Virus record (IMG/VR): IMGVR_UViG_3300031902_000007
Coordinates: 1-62,118 of that record
Length of the DNA stretch: 62,118 nt
Direction: 5' to 3' (one strand)
Source: a virus
The translations under genes were made by a program, and so were the position numbers. Under the pieces are notes generated by a model that saw only the letters and a program-made list of their open reading frames with translations, did not search any database and had not been told where the DNA came from. This document shows positions 40,165 through 48,819 of this stretch, piece after piece (positions within the stretch are counted from its first letter, which is position 1; every line of letters begins with the position of its first letter).

Positions 40165-41477
40165 TGAAGCGAATCTTTGGCGCGTTGATGGGATGTCTGA
40201 TCGCCTCGGCGGCGATGGGGCAAGCTCAGGTTGGGCCCGGCAATGTGCTCGGGAATACGACCGCGGCTCGCGCGCCGGCTGCGGATTCGTCCGTCACGCT
40301 CTTGCTGGATAGAGCTCTAGGCTCGACGCGGGGCTCCATCATTGAGCGTGGGGCATCGGGCTGGGCAATCGTCGGTCCCGGCACCACGGGCAAGCCTTGG
40401 GTCAGCGGGGGGGCTGGCGCCGATCCGTCCTACGCCACGCTTGGCATCGTGGGCGGCGGCACAAATTGCGCCGCAGCCTCTGGAACGTGTCTCGACAACA
40501 TCACGGGGTTCGCTTCGAACGGATACATCAAGCGGACTGGTGCTGGCACATATTCGCAGGTTGCAACCGTCCCGATCGCCGACGGCGGCACTGGGCAAGG
40601 TAGCGCTGCAACTGCGATATCAGCCCTGATGCCGACGCCGACGCGCGCTGGCGACGTGGCTTATTGGAACGGATCGAATTGGGTCACACTTGCTGGCAAT
40701 AATTCGGGGACGCAATTTTTCTCGGAGAATAGCTCTGGAGTTCCTGCATGGGCAGCGGGGTCAGGAGTTACGAGCGTTGTATGCGGAACTGGTCTTGATG
40801 GGGGCACCATCACCTCGACCGGAACGTGTTCGCTGTCTGCGGCACGCCGCACCCTTCCAACACGACAGATCTTTACGTCAGGCACTGCTGCGACCTATAC
40901 GGCTCCCGCCAACGTATTATGGCTGCGCATTCGCATGGTTGGCGGCGGCGGCGGCGGCTGTGGATCTGGAACAAGCCCTGGATCGGCTACCGCGGGGACT
41001 TCGAGCACCTTTACCGGATCGGGGACGACGAACACCACGTTGACCGGAACCGCAGGCACTAACTGCTCGGCCAATGCTGCTGGTACTGGGGCGATTGCGA
41101 CTGGAAGCGCTTCGGATGTACTTTTGACAGGTGCCAACGGAGGGCCCGGTGCGGGCACAGCGCAAACCAACGGCGGCGCTGGCGGGATATCCTGCTACGG
41201 TAGCGGTGGCATTGGCGGCGTTGCTGGCGGCGGTGGCGGATCGGTAGCCGGTCCTAATTCCGGATCAGGCGGCGGCGGAGGCGGCGTCAACGCTACTGTT
41301 CTCGGAGGCGGCGGCGGTGCGTCTGGCGCATGCGCTGAGCGTTTCCAACTATCACCCTCGGCTACTTATACCTACACGGTTGGAGCTGGCGGGAGTGCCG
41401 GCACGGCTGGCACCGGTGGTGCTGGCGGCGGTAACGGGGCGGCTGGGTTGATTATCGTTGAGGAATTTTACAACTGA
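40161..41477 (+). CDS. Glycine-rich tail fibre / adhesin
   Basis: A 438-residue protein. A secretion-signal-like start (MMKRIFGALMGCLIASAAMGQA) precedes a shaft with the fibre motif PIADGGTGQGSAATAI (about residue 138). Residues about 255-430 contain many GGGGG and GAGG runs, as in glycine-rich receptor-binding tips that pack as polyglycine helices. It probably recognises the host surface. The signal peptide is hard to reconcile with cytoplasmic virion assembly. Confidence 0.72.
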   Translation: MMKRIFGALMGCLIASAAMGQAQVGPGNVLGNTTAARAPAADSSVTLLLDRALGSTRGSIIERGASGWAIVGPGTTGKPWVSGGAGADPSYATLGIVGGGTNCAAASGTCLDNITGFASNGYIKRTGAGTYSQVATVPIADGGTGQGSAATAISALMPTPTRAGDVAYWNGSNWVTLAGNNSGTQFFSENSSGVPAWAAGSGVTSVVCGTGLDGGTITSTGTCSLSAARRTLPTRQIFTSGTAATYTAPANVLWLRIRMVGGGGGGCGSGTSPGSATAGTSSTFTGSGTTNTTLTGTAGTNCSANAAGTGAIATGSASDVLLTGANGGPGAGTAQTNGGAGGISCYGSGGIGGVAGGGGGSVAGPNSGSGGGGGGVNATVLGGGGGASGACAERFQLSPSATYTYTVGAGGSAGTAGTGGAGGGNGAAGLIIVEEFYN

Positions 41478-41493
41478 TGAAGGGCAACTTCCG

Positions 41494-42624
41494 ATGAAGC
41501 GCTTATTGATGATCGCCTTGGGGGTATTCTTGGCCGTCGCTGTGTCGAGTCGATCCGATGCACAGACGACCACCACTGAGACCTGCAGTTTTGCGGCAAT
41601 CCCTGTGCTGCAAGGCGACCATGTCATTTGCAGCTACACGGCTGCATTCAGCGGACCGTGCAATGGCTCTGACCTCTACAATCAGTGGACGGTATCGTCC
41701 AGTCCTCAGTCAGATCGGACCTGGGCGATCACTCCTTGGGAAAATCACTGGATCAAGATCATCGGGCATTCGATCGTCGACAAGTCTGGGAACATCAATC
41801 GAAGCGCTTGGGAGATCGGGTCAGGCTATATCGCCGATATGCAAGGGTATCTTGGCGCCGACAGGAAAGAGACCACTGTGTTCTACCCGGCTGGGTACGT
41901 CTGGATGTACCCGCCGCGGGGGTATCTGCATGGTCCGGGCGATCCGGTGAAGGACGTTCACGGCTCATGCACCGGCGGCGGTACCGCAACCGTGCAAGTC
42001 ACGTTCTACTACGTAAGCGCTGAAGGGCTTGTGCCACCGGCACCGCCGCCGCCATTGTGCACGACATACGCCACGCTCAATCCTGCAGATAAAGCCCCGG
42101 GCATTGCTTTGTCGAATGGCAATCTGACGGCAACCAGCAACGGGGCCAACAGCCATCAGATGGTGCGAGCGACGACGGGTATCGCACCGAACACATACCG
42201 AGTGCATTACGAATTTACGATTTCAGGCATGGGCGGCGCGGGGACGCCGATCAACGTGTTCGGCCTTCAAGACGCGAGCGCTCCGACGAATACGCAGCTC
42301 GGCTACACCGGAACGTCGTTCGGCGTTGGTTACAACGCGGGGAATGGATACACCTATGCGGCCAACTTCTCGCCGGCTGGGGGTCCATCGTTTCCGATGC
42401 CAAATGGGACGTATGCCGTTGACTACGACAGCTTCTCAGGTGTCGCGTCGATCACCGGACCAGGGATCATCTTCTATACGTCGCGGACGATGACGACCAC
42501 TGCAACGTTATTTCCCGGATACTCGGCTTATGGATCGACATCCGGCAGCGTGACATTCAATTTCGGAGCGTCCACATTCTACTATGGCACGCCGGCTGGA
42601 TATCAATCGGGGCTCTGTCAATAA
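41494..42624 (+). CDS. Secreted SPRY-like fibre-type protein
   Basis: The ATG at 41494 starts a Sec signal (MKRLLMIALGVFLAVAVSSRSDA, cut before QTTT). Residues 25-170 hold a Cys-containing domain. From about 190 (LNPADKAPGIALSNGNLTATSNG.., GTSFGVGYNAGNGYTY.., FPGYSAYGSTSGSVTFNFGASTFYYGTPAGY) it resembles the phage SPRY/B30.2-like lectin-type domain. It may be an exported cell-surface protein or a fibre tip. Confidence 0.65.
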   Translation: MKRLLMIALGVFLAVAVSSRSDAQTTTTETCSFAAIPVLQGDHVICSYTAAFSGPCNGSDLYNQWTVSSSPQSDRTWAITPWENHWIKIIGHSIVDKSGNINRSAWEIGSGYIADMQGYLGADRKETTVFYPAGYVWMYPPRGYLHGPGDPVKDVHGSCTGGGTATVQVTFYYVSAEGLVPPAPPPPLCTTYATLNPADKAPGIALSNGNLTATSNGANSHQMVRATTGIAPNTYRVHYEFTISGMGGAGTPINVFGLQDASAPTNTQLGYTGTSFGVGYNAGNGYTYAANFSPAGGPSFPMPNGTYAVDYDSFSGVASITGPGIIFYTSRTMTTTATLFPGYSAYGSTSGSVTFNFGASTFYYGTPAGYQSGLCQ

Positions 42625-42650
42625 TCGAAATCGTGAATTAAGGTTCAATC

Positions 42651-43226
42651 ATGGCAAACATAGCTGCTTTGACCGCGAAAAACTCAGCCCGTTGGCAGGC
42701 CTGCCACGTCAGGTCAGACCTGGCCGCCACGATCAACCGCGTGGCGAGCCGACTTGTCAGCGCTAAACCGCGCTATCAGGCGGTTGAGGCATCCACCAAG
42801 GTTCCGTGGTCGATCATCGCGGTAATCCACGAGCGCGAATCATCGCAGAGCTGGCTGGCGTCCATCGCGCAGGGCGATCCTTGGAACAAGGTGTCCATCC
42901 ATGTCCCGAAGGGCCGCGGACCGTTCAAGAGCTGGGAAGAGGCTGCGGTTGACGCGCTCGTTCACTGCGCTCCCTACGCGGCCCGCTGGATGGACTGGAC
43001 CATGGGGGGCGCTCTGACCCTGCTTGAGCAATACAACGGCCTCGGCTACGCCGCGCGCGGGCTGCCATCGCCCTACATCTGGGCATCGACGGACCAGTAC
43101 CACGCCGGCAAATACATCGCCGATGGCCATTTCGACCCGAACGCGGTTGACCATCAGATCGGGTGCGCGGCGCTGCTGAAGGCCATGATGGCTCTGGATT
43201 CCTCGATCGCGGAGGCCGCGGTATGA
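42651..43226 (+). CDS. Endolysin, lysozyme-family
   Basis: A 191-residue protein. VPWSIIAVIHERESSQSW (51-68) carries the likely catalytic Glu61. KGRGPFKSWEEAAVDAL and LLEQYNGLGYAARGLPSPYIWASTDQY complete a pattern I know from phage lysozyme-family proteins. It has no signal peptide, so it should need a holin. First gene of the lysis cassette (42651-45696). Confidence 0.85.
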   Translation: MANIAALTAKNSARWQACHVRSDLAATINRVASRLVSAKPRYQAVEASTKVPWSIIAVIHERESSQSWLASIAQGDPWNKVSIHVPKGRGPFKSWEEAAVDALVHCAPYAARWMDWTMGGALTLLEQYNGLGYAARGLPSPYIWASTDQYHAGKYIADGHFDPNAVDHQIGCAALLKAMMALDSSIAEAAV

Positions 43227-43330
43227 GGTTCTGGTTCGCCGTCGCCATTTGTATCGGAGTGCTTATCGTCTGTGCCTACGGCCTTTATGCGGCCTCGCAT
43301 ATCATCACCATCTCATCGCTCTGGAGCTAG
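43223..43330 (+). CDS. 35-residue membrane protein of the lysis cassette
   Basis: An ORF reading MRFWFAVAICIGVLIVCAYGLYAASHIITIS.., one hydrophobic helix, coupled to the endolysin stop by ATGA. It may be a pinholin- or spanin-like factor, but this rests on place and topology only. Confidence 0.55.
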   Translation: MRFWFAVAICIGVLIVCAYGLYAASHIITISSLWS

Positions 43331-43332
43331 CA

Positions 43333-43695
43333 ATGAACCTGACACCTCTGCAGATCATCGGAATCGTCTTGGCCATCAACGGCGCGCTCACGGGCGCCAC
43401 CGCGCAGCTCACCGACCTATTCGGCGCCCTTGTGGCTAAGGACATTGTCTCGGTCGCCAGCCTTGGCAGCGCGATCCTGGGCGGCATCATCACGGCCATC
43501 TCTGGGCAGGCATCGCAGATTCGGAACGTCGCGGCTATCCAGGGCGATGACGGCAGGCCAGCCGTTCGGATCAACGTCAACGCCAACGCGACGCCGGACC
43601 TAGCTGCCATGGCTGTGGATCCCAAGCAGCCAAACGTCGGCGCGACGACGCCAGCGGTTCGTGAAGTCCTCAAAGACACCGCCAGGAGCGCTTGA
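43333..43695 (+). CDS. Holin candidate
   Basis: A 120-residue protein. Two hydrophobic segments (about 6-24 and 40-57, Gly/Ala-rich) are followed by a polar tail. Two spans and location after the endolysin fit a class II holin, though the tail is longer than usual. Confidence 0.5.
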   Translation: MNLTPLQIIGIVLAINGALTGATAQLTDLFGALVAKDIVSVASLGSAILGGIITAISGQASQIRNVAAIQGDDGRPAVRINVNANATPDLAAMAVDPKQPNVGATTPAVREVLKDTARSA

Positions 43696-43696
43696 T

Positions 43697-44203
43697 ATGA
43701 AGTGGATCGTCCGCCTTCTCTTCGTCTCGTTCGCCATTTCCTTTTGCAGTTTCGGTCCTGCGGCAGCGCAGACGAAGCTGAAGCTTCCGATCGATCCGCT
43801 CGGGCTGAATGACCGGGCCGCTAAGAGCAGCGGCAGCCCGCTGGAGGACATCATCGGAGCACTCGACGCCAAGTTGCTGCCCGACTTGGAATACGCGCTC
43901 AAACTCGCCACGGCGTCGAACAGCAAGGTCACCGCGCCATGCTATCAGGCGTGGATCGATATCATCAATGTGCGGCAGAAGGCCGTGCAGGATGCCAACG
44001 GCGCGGACCTCCCGATGCCTGATCCTGCGATCATCACCAAGTTCGAGAAGCTAGTCGAGATCAGGGAGTCGCTGCGGCCCGATTCCAACTTCATGATCAA
44101 GTGCTCGCCGGTCGCCAGCATGATCAAGAAGGACATCGTCAGCTTCATCGCGACCGTGCTTTCCGGCGGGGCCGGGCTTGCGGCGCTGGGTGTTGGTCTC
44201 TGA
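43697..44203 (+). CDS. Predicted exported protein of the lysis region
   Basis: A 168-residue protein with a Sec signal (MKWIVRLLFVSFAISFCSFGPAAA), then a helical periplasmic domain with three Cys and a hydrophobic C-terminal segment (IVSFIATVLSGGAGLAALGVGL). It may be periplasmic but anchored at its C terminus. The role could be spanin-like, but no lipobox is present. Confidence 0.55.
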   Translation: MKWIVRLLFVSFAISFCSFGPAAAQTKLKLPIDPLGLNDRAAKSSGSPLEDIIGALDAKLLPDLEYALKLATASNSKVTAPCYQAWIDIINVRQKAVQDANGADLPMPDPAIITKFEKLVEIRESLRPDSNFMIKCSPVASMIKKDIVSFIATVLSGGAGLAALGVGL

Positions 44204-44451
44204 TGGAATACCTCCCCGACATTGAGCGCTTTCTGACCATGGGAGTGGCGCTAATCGCCGCCATCGGCAGCATACATAACGCGCGCAAGATCAAGGAGGT
44301 TCACATCTCGATCAATAGCCGGATGGATCAGTTGCTGACGGCCACCGGTCAGGTATCAGAGGCCAAGGGATTGGCCGAGGGTCGCGCCGAGACGCGCGAA
44401 CTTCCGGACGATCGAGATGGCAACGGGCTGCTGGACAAGCTGAAACGGTAG
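44203..44451 (+). CDS. Membrane-anchored coiled-coil protein
   Basis: An 82-residue protein with one span (about 9-25, FLTMGVALIAAIGSIHNA) then a charged helical tail. This topology matches inner-membrane spanin (Rz-like) or small holin-associated proteins. TGATG coupling to the previous gene. Confidence 0.5.
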   Translation: MEYLPDIERFLTMGVALIAAIGSIHNARKIKEVHISINSRMDQLLTATGQVSEAKGLAEGRAETRELPDDRDGNGLLDKLKR

Positions 44452-44464
44452 AAGAAACGCGACC

Positions 44465-45010
44465 ATGGGCGTGATCATTCTACGCTTTGTCCACAACCCG
44501 TCCGGCTCTTGGCTGTCGCGCCTTCTGGTGCGGCTCATCCTGTTTCAGATGAGGTCGCCGACCGGGTATTCTCATGTCGAGGCCCTGACGCCTGACGGAT
44601 TCTACATAGGAGCGCATTCGACTGGGGTTGAGAAACGATGGATGGATTATGATGCCGGGACGCCGGGACTGCGTGAGAAGTTCCTGGCTATAACCGTCAC
44701 CGCGGAGCAGGCAAGGATCTTCTATCACTATCTGAATGCGCCGCAGGTGTTGGGCGAGCGCTACGGCTTCTGGGATATCGTGGGTTTCACCTTCTATTTC
44801 AACATCCACAAGCGTCACACGGTCGTGTGCTCGGCGCTGCAGGCGCTGGCATTACGTGCCTGTGGGGTGTTTCCGGTCCCGTTGCCGATGTTCGCGCACC
44901 TGATATCCGTGTCCATGCTCCTGATGATGCTTACCGAGCGTCCGGATGTCCGTGTCGTGGAACGGACCGACCCCGCATTCGTTGCCCACATAGCGGGAGC
45001 CCATGGCTGA
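44465..45010 (+). CDS. Permuted papain-fold (YiiX/NlpC-like) protein
   Basis: A 181-residue protein. His37 in GYSHVEAL and, much later, Cys122 in HTVVCSALQALAL give the His-before-Cys order of circularly permuted papain-fold enzymes of the YiiX/YaeF type, which act on lipids or peptides. GFWDIVGF between them is also typical. In a lysis cassette it may cleave envelope peptide or lipid bonds. Confidence 0.7.
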   Translation: MGVIILRFVHNPSGSWLSRLLVRLILFQMRSPTGYSHVEALTPDGFYIGAHSTGVEKRWMDYDAGTPGLREKFLAITVTAEQARIFYHYLNAPQVLGERYGFWDIVGFTFYFNIHKRHTVVCSALQALALRACGVFPVPLPMFAHLISVSMLLMMLTERPDVRVVERTDPAFVAHIAGAHG

Positions 45011-45299
45011 CAGCTTCCTCGGTCTGGACTTCAAGCTGATGATTGCCGGCGCCGGCGGCGGGCTATCGATCATCTACGCCTTGAAAAAACCGGAGGCGTG
45101 GGAACTTATTGCCGGTCTTGTGATCGGCAGCTTCACTGCCAATTATCTGACCATTCCGGTGTCTAAAATCTTCCCTTTCTCGTTCATACCGGCGGACTAC
45201 ATTCTATCGATCGCGTTCATGGTCGGCATCGGAGGGAAGTTCATATGCAGGCGCGGCCTGGACTACTGGAAGTCAAAAACCAAATTCAAGAGACAGTAG
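45003..45299 (+). CDS. Holin-like membrane protein
   Basis: A 98-residue protein with about three hydrophobic segments (MIAGAGGGLSIIYALKK, ELIAGLVIGSFTANYLTI, YILSIAFMVGIGGKFI) and a Lys/Arg-rich C terminus. Size, topology and position fit a phage holin better than the 43333 gene does; the two may work together. Confidence 0.6.
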   Translation: MADSFLGLDFKLMIAGAGGGLSIIYALKKPEAWELIAGLVIGSFTANYLTIPVSKIFPFSFIPADYILSIAFMVGIGGKFICRRGLDYWKSKTKFKRQ

Positions 45300-45300
45300 C

Positions 45301-45696
45301 ATGACCTATGAAGCCACACCCCCGATCCTGATCTACCTCATCCGCACCGTGCTATGCATTTCGGCGCTCCTCGTGATCGTCCTGATGCAGAAGGCAGAGC
45401 ACGACAAATCCATCAACCGGCTCGATTCCAGATCACTGCGATCGTCGCGGCGGATGTTCTTCATCGCCATTGCCGGTGCCGTCGTGATTCTGCTGCTCAC
45501 CGATATGGATGGGATACCGCAGCCGATCGCTATTGCGATGCTGCTGCTGTTCACGGCGACGTCCGGGGTGCTCGCCGTCGATATCGTGGCCCTGAGCCAC
45601 CGGCCTCCCGCCACCGGGCACAAGGCGGCATCGGAGCAGCCTGAGAGCTATAGCGCAGCGCCGTCACGAATGGCTAGGGTCTGGCGGCGACTCTGA
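45301..45696 (+). CDS. Three-span membrane protein
   Basis: A 131-residue protein with spans at about 9-26, 51-67 and 74-93 and a basic, Ser-rich cytoplasmic tail. It is the last gene of the late + strand operon. Possible lysis regulator (antiholin) or unrelated small membrane protein. The 125 bases after it lie between convergent operons and hold only weak hairpins (for example GCGCC/GGCGC, 45760-45775). Confidence 0.5.
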   Translation: MTYEATPPILIYLIRTVLCISALLVIVLMQKAEHDKSINRLDSRSLRSSRRMFFIAIAGAVVILLLTDMDGIPQPIAIAMLLLFTATSGVLAVDIVALSHRPPATGHKAASEQPESYSAAPSRMARVWRRL

Positions 45697-45821
45697 TAGC
45701 TCATGCGACCCGGTCGTGACGTGCTTCCTACCGGGGCCGATGACATGATCGGGGTCGCGGCGCCGGATGAGGCGCTTGCGGGCCGACGATCTTGAAGCGC
45801 AGATCGTATCTTGGCTTTCCA

Positions 45822-46241
45822 TCATTTCGAATCCTCTCGATAAGTAGAAGTTAGTGCTTCCTTGCCCGCTGCTGTCAGCGTCACAAAGCTTTCATCGGTC
45901 CTGTCGTCGTGCGAGCTGACGAGCCATCCAGCGTCATGGCATTGATTGAAAATGTCAGGGTGCGTCAACGTCGATCCGTCGTCACAGAACGGTGCTAGGC
46001 ATTGGCTTGAGTGCCCGGTCCGGCCGCCAGCGGCTTCGATAGCCTTGAGGCAAGACAGCCGCTCTGGTGTCATCTCATCGTATCGGATCATAACTCGACT
46101 CGCTGTTTCGTCATTAGCGCCGCGTTGAATCGTCCAACACTTCACCGGCTCGTCATATTCATCTTCGCGTAGGTTCTGGAACGGCGGGGTCGGCTTCTTC
46201 CCGCAGAACGGACACGGCAGCAGCGCGCTCGGCTCGGTCAT
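45822..46241 (-). CDS. Lar-like zinc-ribbon protein
   Basis: A 139-residue protein. The start SALLPCPFCGKKPTPPF matches the zinc knuckle of Lar-type restriction-alleviation proteins, which help phage DNA escape type I restriction. The rest is a winged-helix-like domain ending LTAAGKEAL. Only the first 25 residues support the Lar link. Confidence 0.6.
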   Translation of the reverse strand: MTEPSALLPCPFCGKKPTPPFQNLREDEYDEPVKCWTIQRGANDETASRVMIRYDEMTPERLSCLKAIEAAGGRTGHSSQCLAPFCDDGSTLTHPDIFNQCHDAGWLVSSHDDRTDESFVTLTAAGKEALTSTYREDSK

Positions 46242-46244
46242 GGC

Positions 46245-46448
46245 TCAGCCCTCCGTTGTGTTTATGGCCTTGCGCAGCCATTCATGTGCCTTGCGCTCAT
46301 CCTCGCTCTTGCTCAGCGGATTGAGCCGGCCCATAGCCCATGCAATGTAAGACCGCATGCGCCCGATATCCGTCTCCAGATCCATGATCCTCGCCTGCAC
46401 CAGACCGAGCTGGTAGCTGTGCGACGTGCGGTCGATGTCGTCGGCCAT
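46245..46448 (-). CDS. Small coiled-coil protein
   Basis: The ATG at 46448 follows aaggggaggcgttgac. 67 residues (MADDIDRTSHSYQLGLVQARIMDLETDIGRMRSYIAW..) with a helical core. The stop and next start share a boundary sequence (GGAGGGCTGAGCCATG) nearly repeated at 50285-50300. Confidence 0.6.
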   Translation of the reverse strand: MADDIDRTSHSYQLGLVQARIMDLETDIGRMRSYIAWAMGRLNPLSKSEDERKAHEWLRKAINTTEG

Positions 46449-46449
46449 G

Positions 46450-46590
46450 TCAACGCCTCCCCTTGCGGATGTTCTCAAGCCGGCGAGCGCGATCGTTCCA
46501 CGGCGGTTGCTGCAGGCTGGCCGTCGGTCCGCCCTGGTTGCGGAGGATGAGCAGCAGCAGAGCGAGGCCAGCGATCCCGATGATCAGCAT
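46450..46590 (-). CDS. 46-residue membrane protein
   Basis: An ORF reading MLIIGIAGLALLLLILRNQGG.., one span then a polar, basic tail. It ends directly before the ATG of the coiled-coil gene and begins within the end of the upstream gene, as expected in this operon. Confidence 0.5.
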   Translation of the reverse strand: MLIIGIAGLALLLLILRNQGGPTASLQQPPWNDRARRLENIRKGRR

Positions 46591-46805
46591 GGGTCAGAAC
46601 TCATCCATTCCGGACGAGCCCCGATTTCATCGGGAGATTCATTCACGCATATGTATGCTGCCTCGTCTTGGATGACGGCGGGAAACGTGATGACAGAACC
46701 AGTCGCACCATCGGTAGTGATGTAGCAAACCTGATTCATGTTGACGATAACGGTGCGCTCTGCAGCGCCCTTACCCTGTCGAAATCTCATCATTAATGGC
46801 TTCAT
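46584..46805 (-). CDS. Small phage protein of unknown function
   Basis: A 73-residue protein (MKPLMMRFRQGKGAAERTVIVNMNQVCYITTDGATGSVITF..), with beta strands like FlbD/LytTR-type short domains. The leader contains TTGACATGGCACCGAAAAGGA-type sequence close to the start, similar to part of the 50524 leader. Confidence 0.55.
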   Translation of the reverse strand: MKPLMMRFRQGKGAAERTVIVNMNQVCYITTDGATGSVITFPAVIQDEAAYICVNESPDEIGARPEWMSSDPC

Positions 46806-46852
46806 GTCTCAGTCCTTTTCGGTGCCATGTCAATTCCCTCGTTAATCCCCAA

Positions 46853-47134
46853 CTATCGGTTCACGTCTTCGTCCGGAACCTCGGACAGCTTCGCCTCAAG
46901 TTCCGGCGGCCAGGAATCCGGCAGGCCGTGGATGTCGAACATGTACGCCAGCTTCGCGATCCTGAGCGGGATAGGCTTTCGGCCGTCCTCGTATGATCGG
47001 ATGGTGTTGTTGTTGGTTCGGCGGCTGCCTTCATAGCCGAGCTCGATCGCGAACTCGTCGAGGGACAGGCCGAGTTTCTGGCGAATCCGCCGGAACTCAG
47101 CCTTTGACATGGTCTCTCGACTGTCGTGGTTCAT
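46853..47134 (-). CDS. XRE-family HTH regulator
   Basis: The ATG at 47134 overlaps the preceding stop. The 93 residues include FRRIRQKLGLSLDEFAIELGYEGSRRTNNNTIRSYEDGRKPIP, a Cro/CI-type HTH with an unusual insertion before the recognition helix. It is a likely repressor. Its neighbours encode the HerA-like ATPase and small proteins. Confidence 0.75.
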   Translation of the reverse strand: MNHDSRETMSKAEFRRIRQKLGLSLDEFAIELGYEGSRRTNNNTIRSYEDGRKPIPLRIAKLAYMFDIHGLPDSWPPELEAKLSEVPDEDVNR

Positions 47135-48819
47135 CGCAGCACCTCGCGCGCCCAATCTGATAAGCCAAGCCGTCCGGTTCCTGTCCGATGCAGGACATCC
47201 ATGCTGCTGAGTGACCCGGCAATGTTGTTGAAGTTGCCAGACCCGGGAGAATATCCGGCGTTCGTAGCAAGATCGTCGCGCGCCAGATCGCCGGATGCCT
47301 GCAATGCCGCCTCAACAAGGCGTTTTTGTGGGTTCTCAAAAACAGACCAAAGCTTGTCTTTGGCCTCGCTCAGCGAGATCCCCTCAAACTCGACATTGAG
47401 CGCCAGCCGGCCGGGGCTTGGAACGATGGTCTGCCCCATCGTACCAAGGCCGCCGATGATGTTGTTGAAGTTGCCGGAACCTGGCCGATAGCCGGCGACC
47501 GCGGCGACCTGCTCGCGCGTCGGTGCCTCGTGACCGATCGATTTCCAGAAGGCCAGAGAGTTCATCACCCGCCGCTGTGGCATCGTCAGGCCATCCGCTG
47601 GCGCTTCGGCCGGCGCCCGCACAGGATGGGCCGCAGGAGGCCGCACAGGCGTCACGGCGCGAGCGGCGGCGAAGGCTGGCGGCGCCTGCTTGGACCAATG
47701 CTCGAGTTGGGCAGCCGCGCCCCTGGCGTTCTCCAGCGCCTTAATGACCGTCGCCGATTCCGTTGTCACCGCGCGGATTGCGTCGGCATAGCCGTCCGTC
47801 TTGCCGCGCGCATAGGCCGCCGCTTCGGCCTGCCGAACGGCATCCTGATCCACGCCGTTTGCCTTCGGCTTCGCTGCAATCTCACGCTTGAGACTGGCGA
47901 TCTCGGCTTTGAGAGCATTCGGATCGTTGGCCTTGGTCTCGGCTTCGATCGTCGAAAGCCGCTCCTTCAGCTTGCCGAGGTCAAGCGGTTTGAGTTCCGC
48001 CGTCCGCTTGGACTCGCCGCGCCTCGGCGTGCGCGAGGAATCGAAAGTCTGCTTTTCCGGAAACGACGCCGTCTCCAAGATGCCGCGGCCGGGCACCCAA
48101 ACCACGCCCTGGCCACGCTGCATCGATGGTAGGGACGCGAGGATGGCCTTGCCCTCCTGCTGGTCGGCCTGCCCCTCGATCCATGCACCGATCGCCGCGC
48201 GGTCCTGAGAGGCCGTCAGCTTGAACGCGATCATGCCGTCAGCCTGACTGAGGACGTCCTTCGAAAGCACTGCCGGCCGCTGGGTAATGAGCCACGGGAT
48301 GAAGCCGCGCACCCGGCCCCGCCGAACCACGGTCTCCATCATACCGAGCAACTTCGCGGCCTCGCCGTCCTTGTCAAGCAGGCGTTGCGGAGCGAACATA
48401 TCGGCCTCATCGACGACCAGATGCAGCGGCTCGCCGGCCGACTTGCGATAGAGCGCGGTCAGGAACGCCAGCATGAACCGGCGCTCGCCGGCTTTGGTCC
48501 CGATCTGGCTCAGGTCGATGATGCAGCTCTCGGCCATCGCGGCGACGGTCTCACCGATCAGTGATCCAGCGTGCTCGTTGATGGCGATGTCGCCATGCGG
48601 TCCGCCGAAGATCACGACGTTGAACGGCGACTCCGTTTTGCCATCCGGCCGCAGCCGCAGCCCCCACCACACGCCGAGCGGATCGGTAATGACCACACGC
48701 GCCTTGCGTGCCAAAAGCATTTCGACGCCGCTGCCAGCATTGTATGTCTTGCCGCTGCCGGCTGTGCCGACAAATGCGAGCCGGTCGTCAAGAGCAGCTT
48801 TCGGTATCGGATAGGTCAT
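47131..48819 (-). CDS. HerA-like ATPase with tandem winged-helix C terminus
   Basis: A 562-residue protein. Walker A GTAGSGKT (18-25) and Walker B LHLVVDEADMF (132-142) lie in a HerA/FtsK-type core (VITDPLGVWWGLRLRP, IIDLSQIGT, WLITQRP). A coiled coil (about 275-330) is followed by two near-identical winged-helix units, each with GYxPGSGNFNNI (about 433-467 and 515-549). HerA relatives translocate DNA in end processing, packaging or defence. The double recognition domain suggests site-specific loading. Partner nuclease not seen next to it. Confidence 0.75.
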   Translation of the reverse strand: MTYPIPKAALDDRLAFVGTAGSGKTYNAGSGVEMLLARKARVVITDPLGVWWGLRLRPDGKTESPFNVVIFGGPHGDIAINEHAGSLIGETVAAMAESCIIDLSQIGTKAGERRFMLAFLTALYRKSAGEPLHLVVDEADMFAPQRLLDKDGEAAKLLGMMETVVRRGRVRGFIPWLITQRPAVLSKDVLSQADGMIAFKLTASQDRAAIGAWIEGQADQQEGKAILASLPSMQRGQGVVWVPGRGILETASFPEKQTFDSSRTPRRGESKRTAELKPLDLGKLKERLSTIEAETKANDPNALKAEIASLKREIAAKPKANGVDQDAVRQAEAAAYARGKTDGYADAIRAVTTESATVIKALENARGAAAQLEHWSKQAPPAFAAARAVTPVRPPAAHPVRAPAEAPADGLTMPQRRVMNSLAFWKSIGHEAPTREQVAAVAGYRPGSGNFNNIIGGLGTMGQTIVPSPGRLALNVEFEGISLSEAKDKLWSVFENPQKRLVEAALQASGDLARDDLATNAGYSPGSGNFNNIAGSLSSMDVLHRTGTGRLGLSDWAREVLR

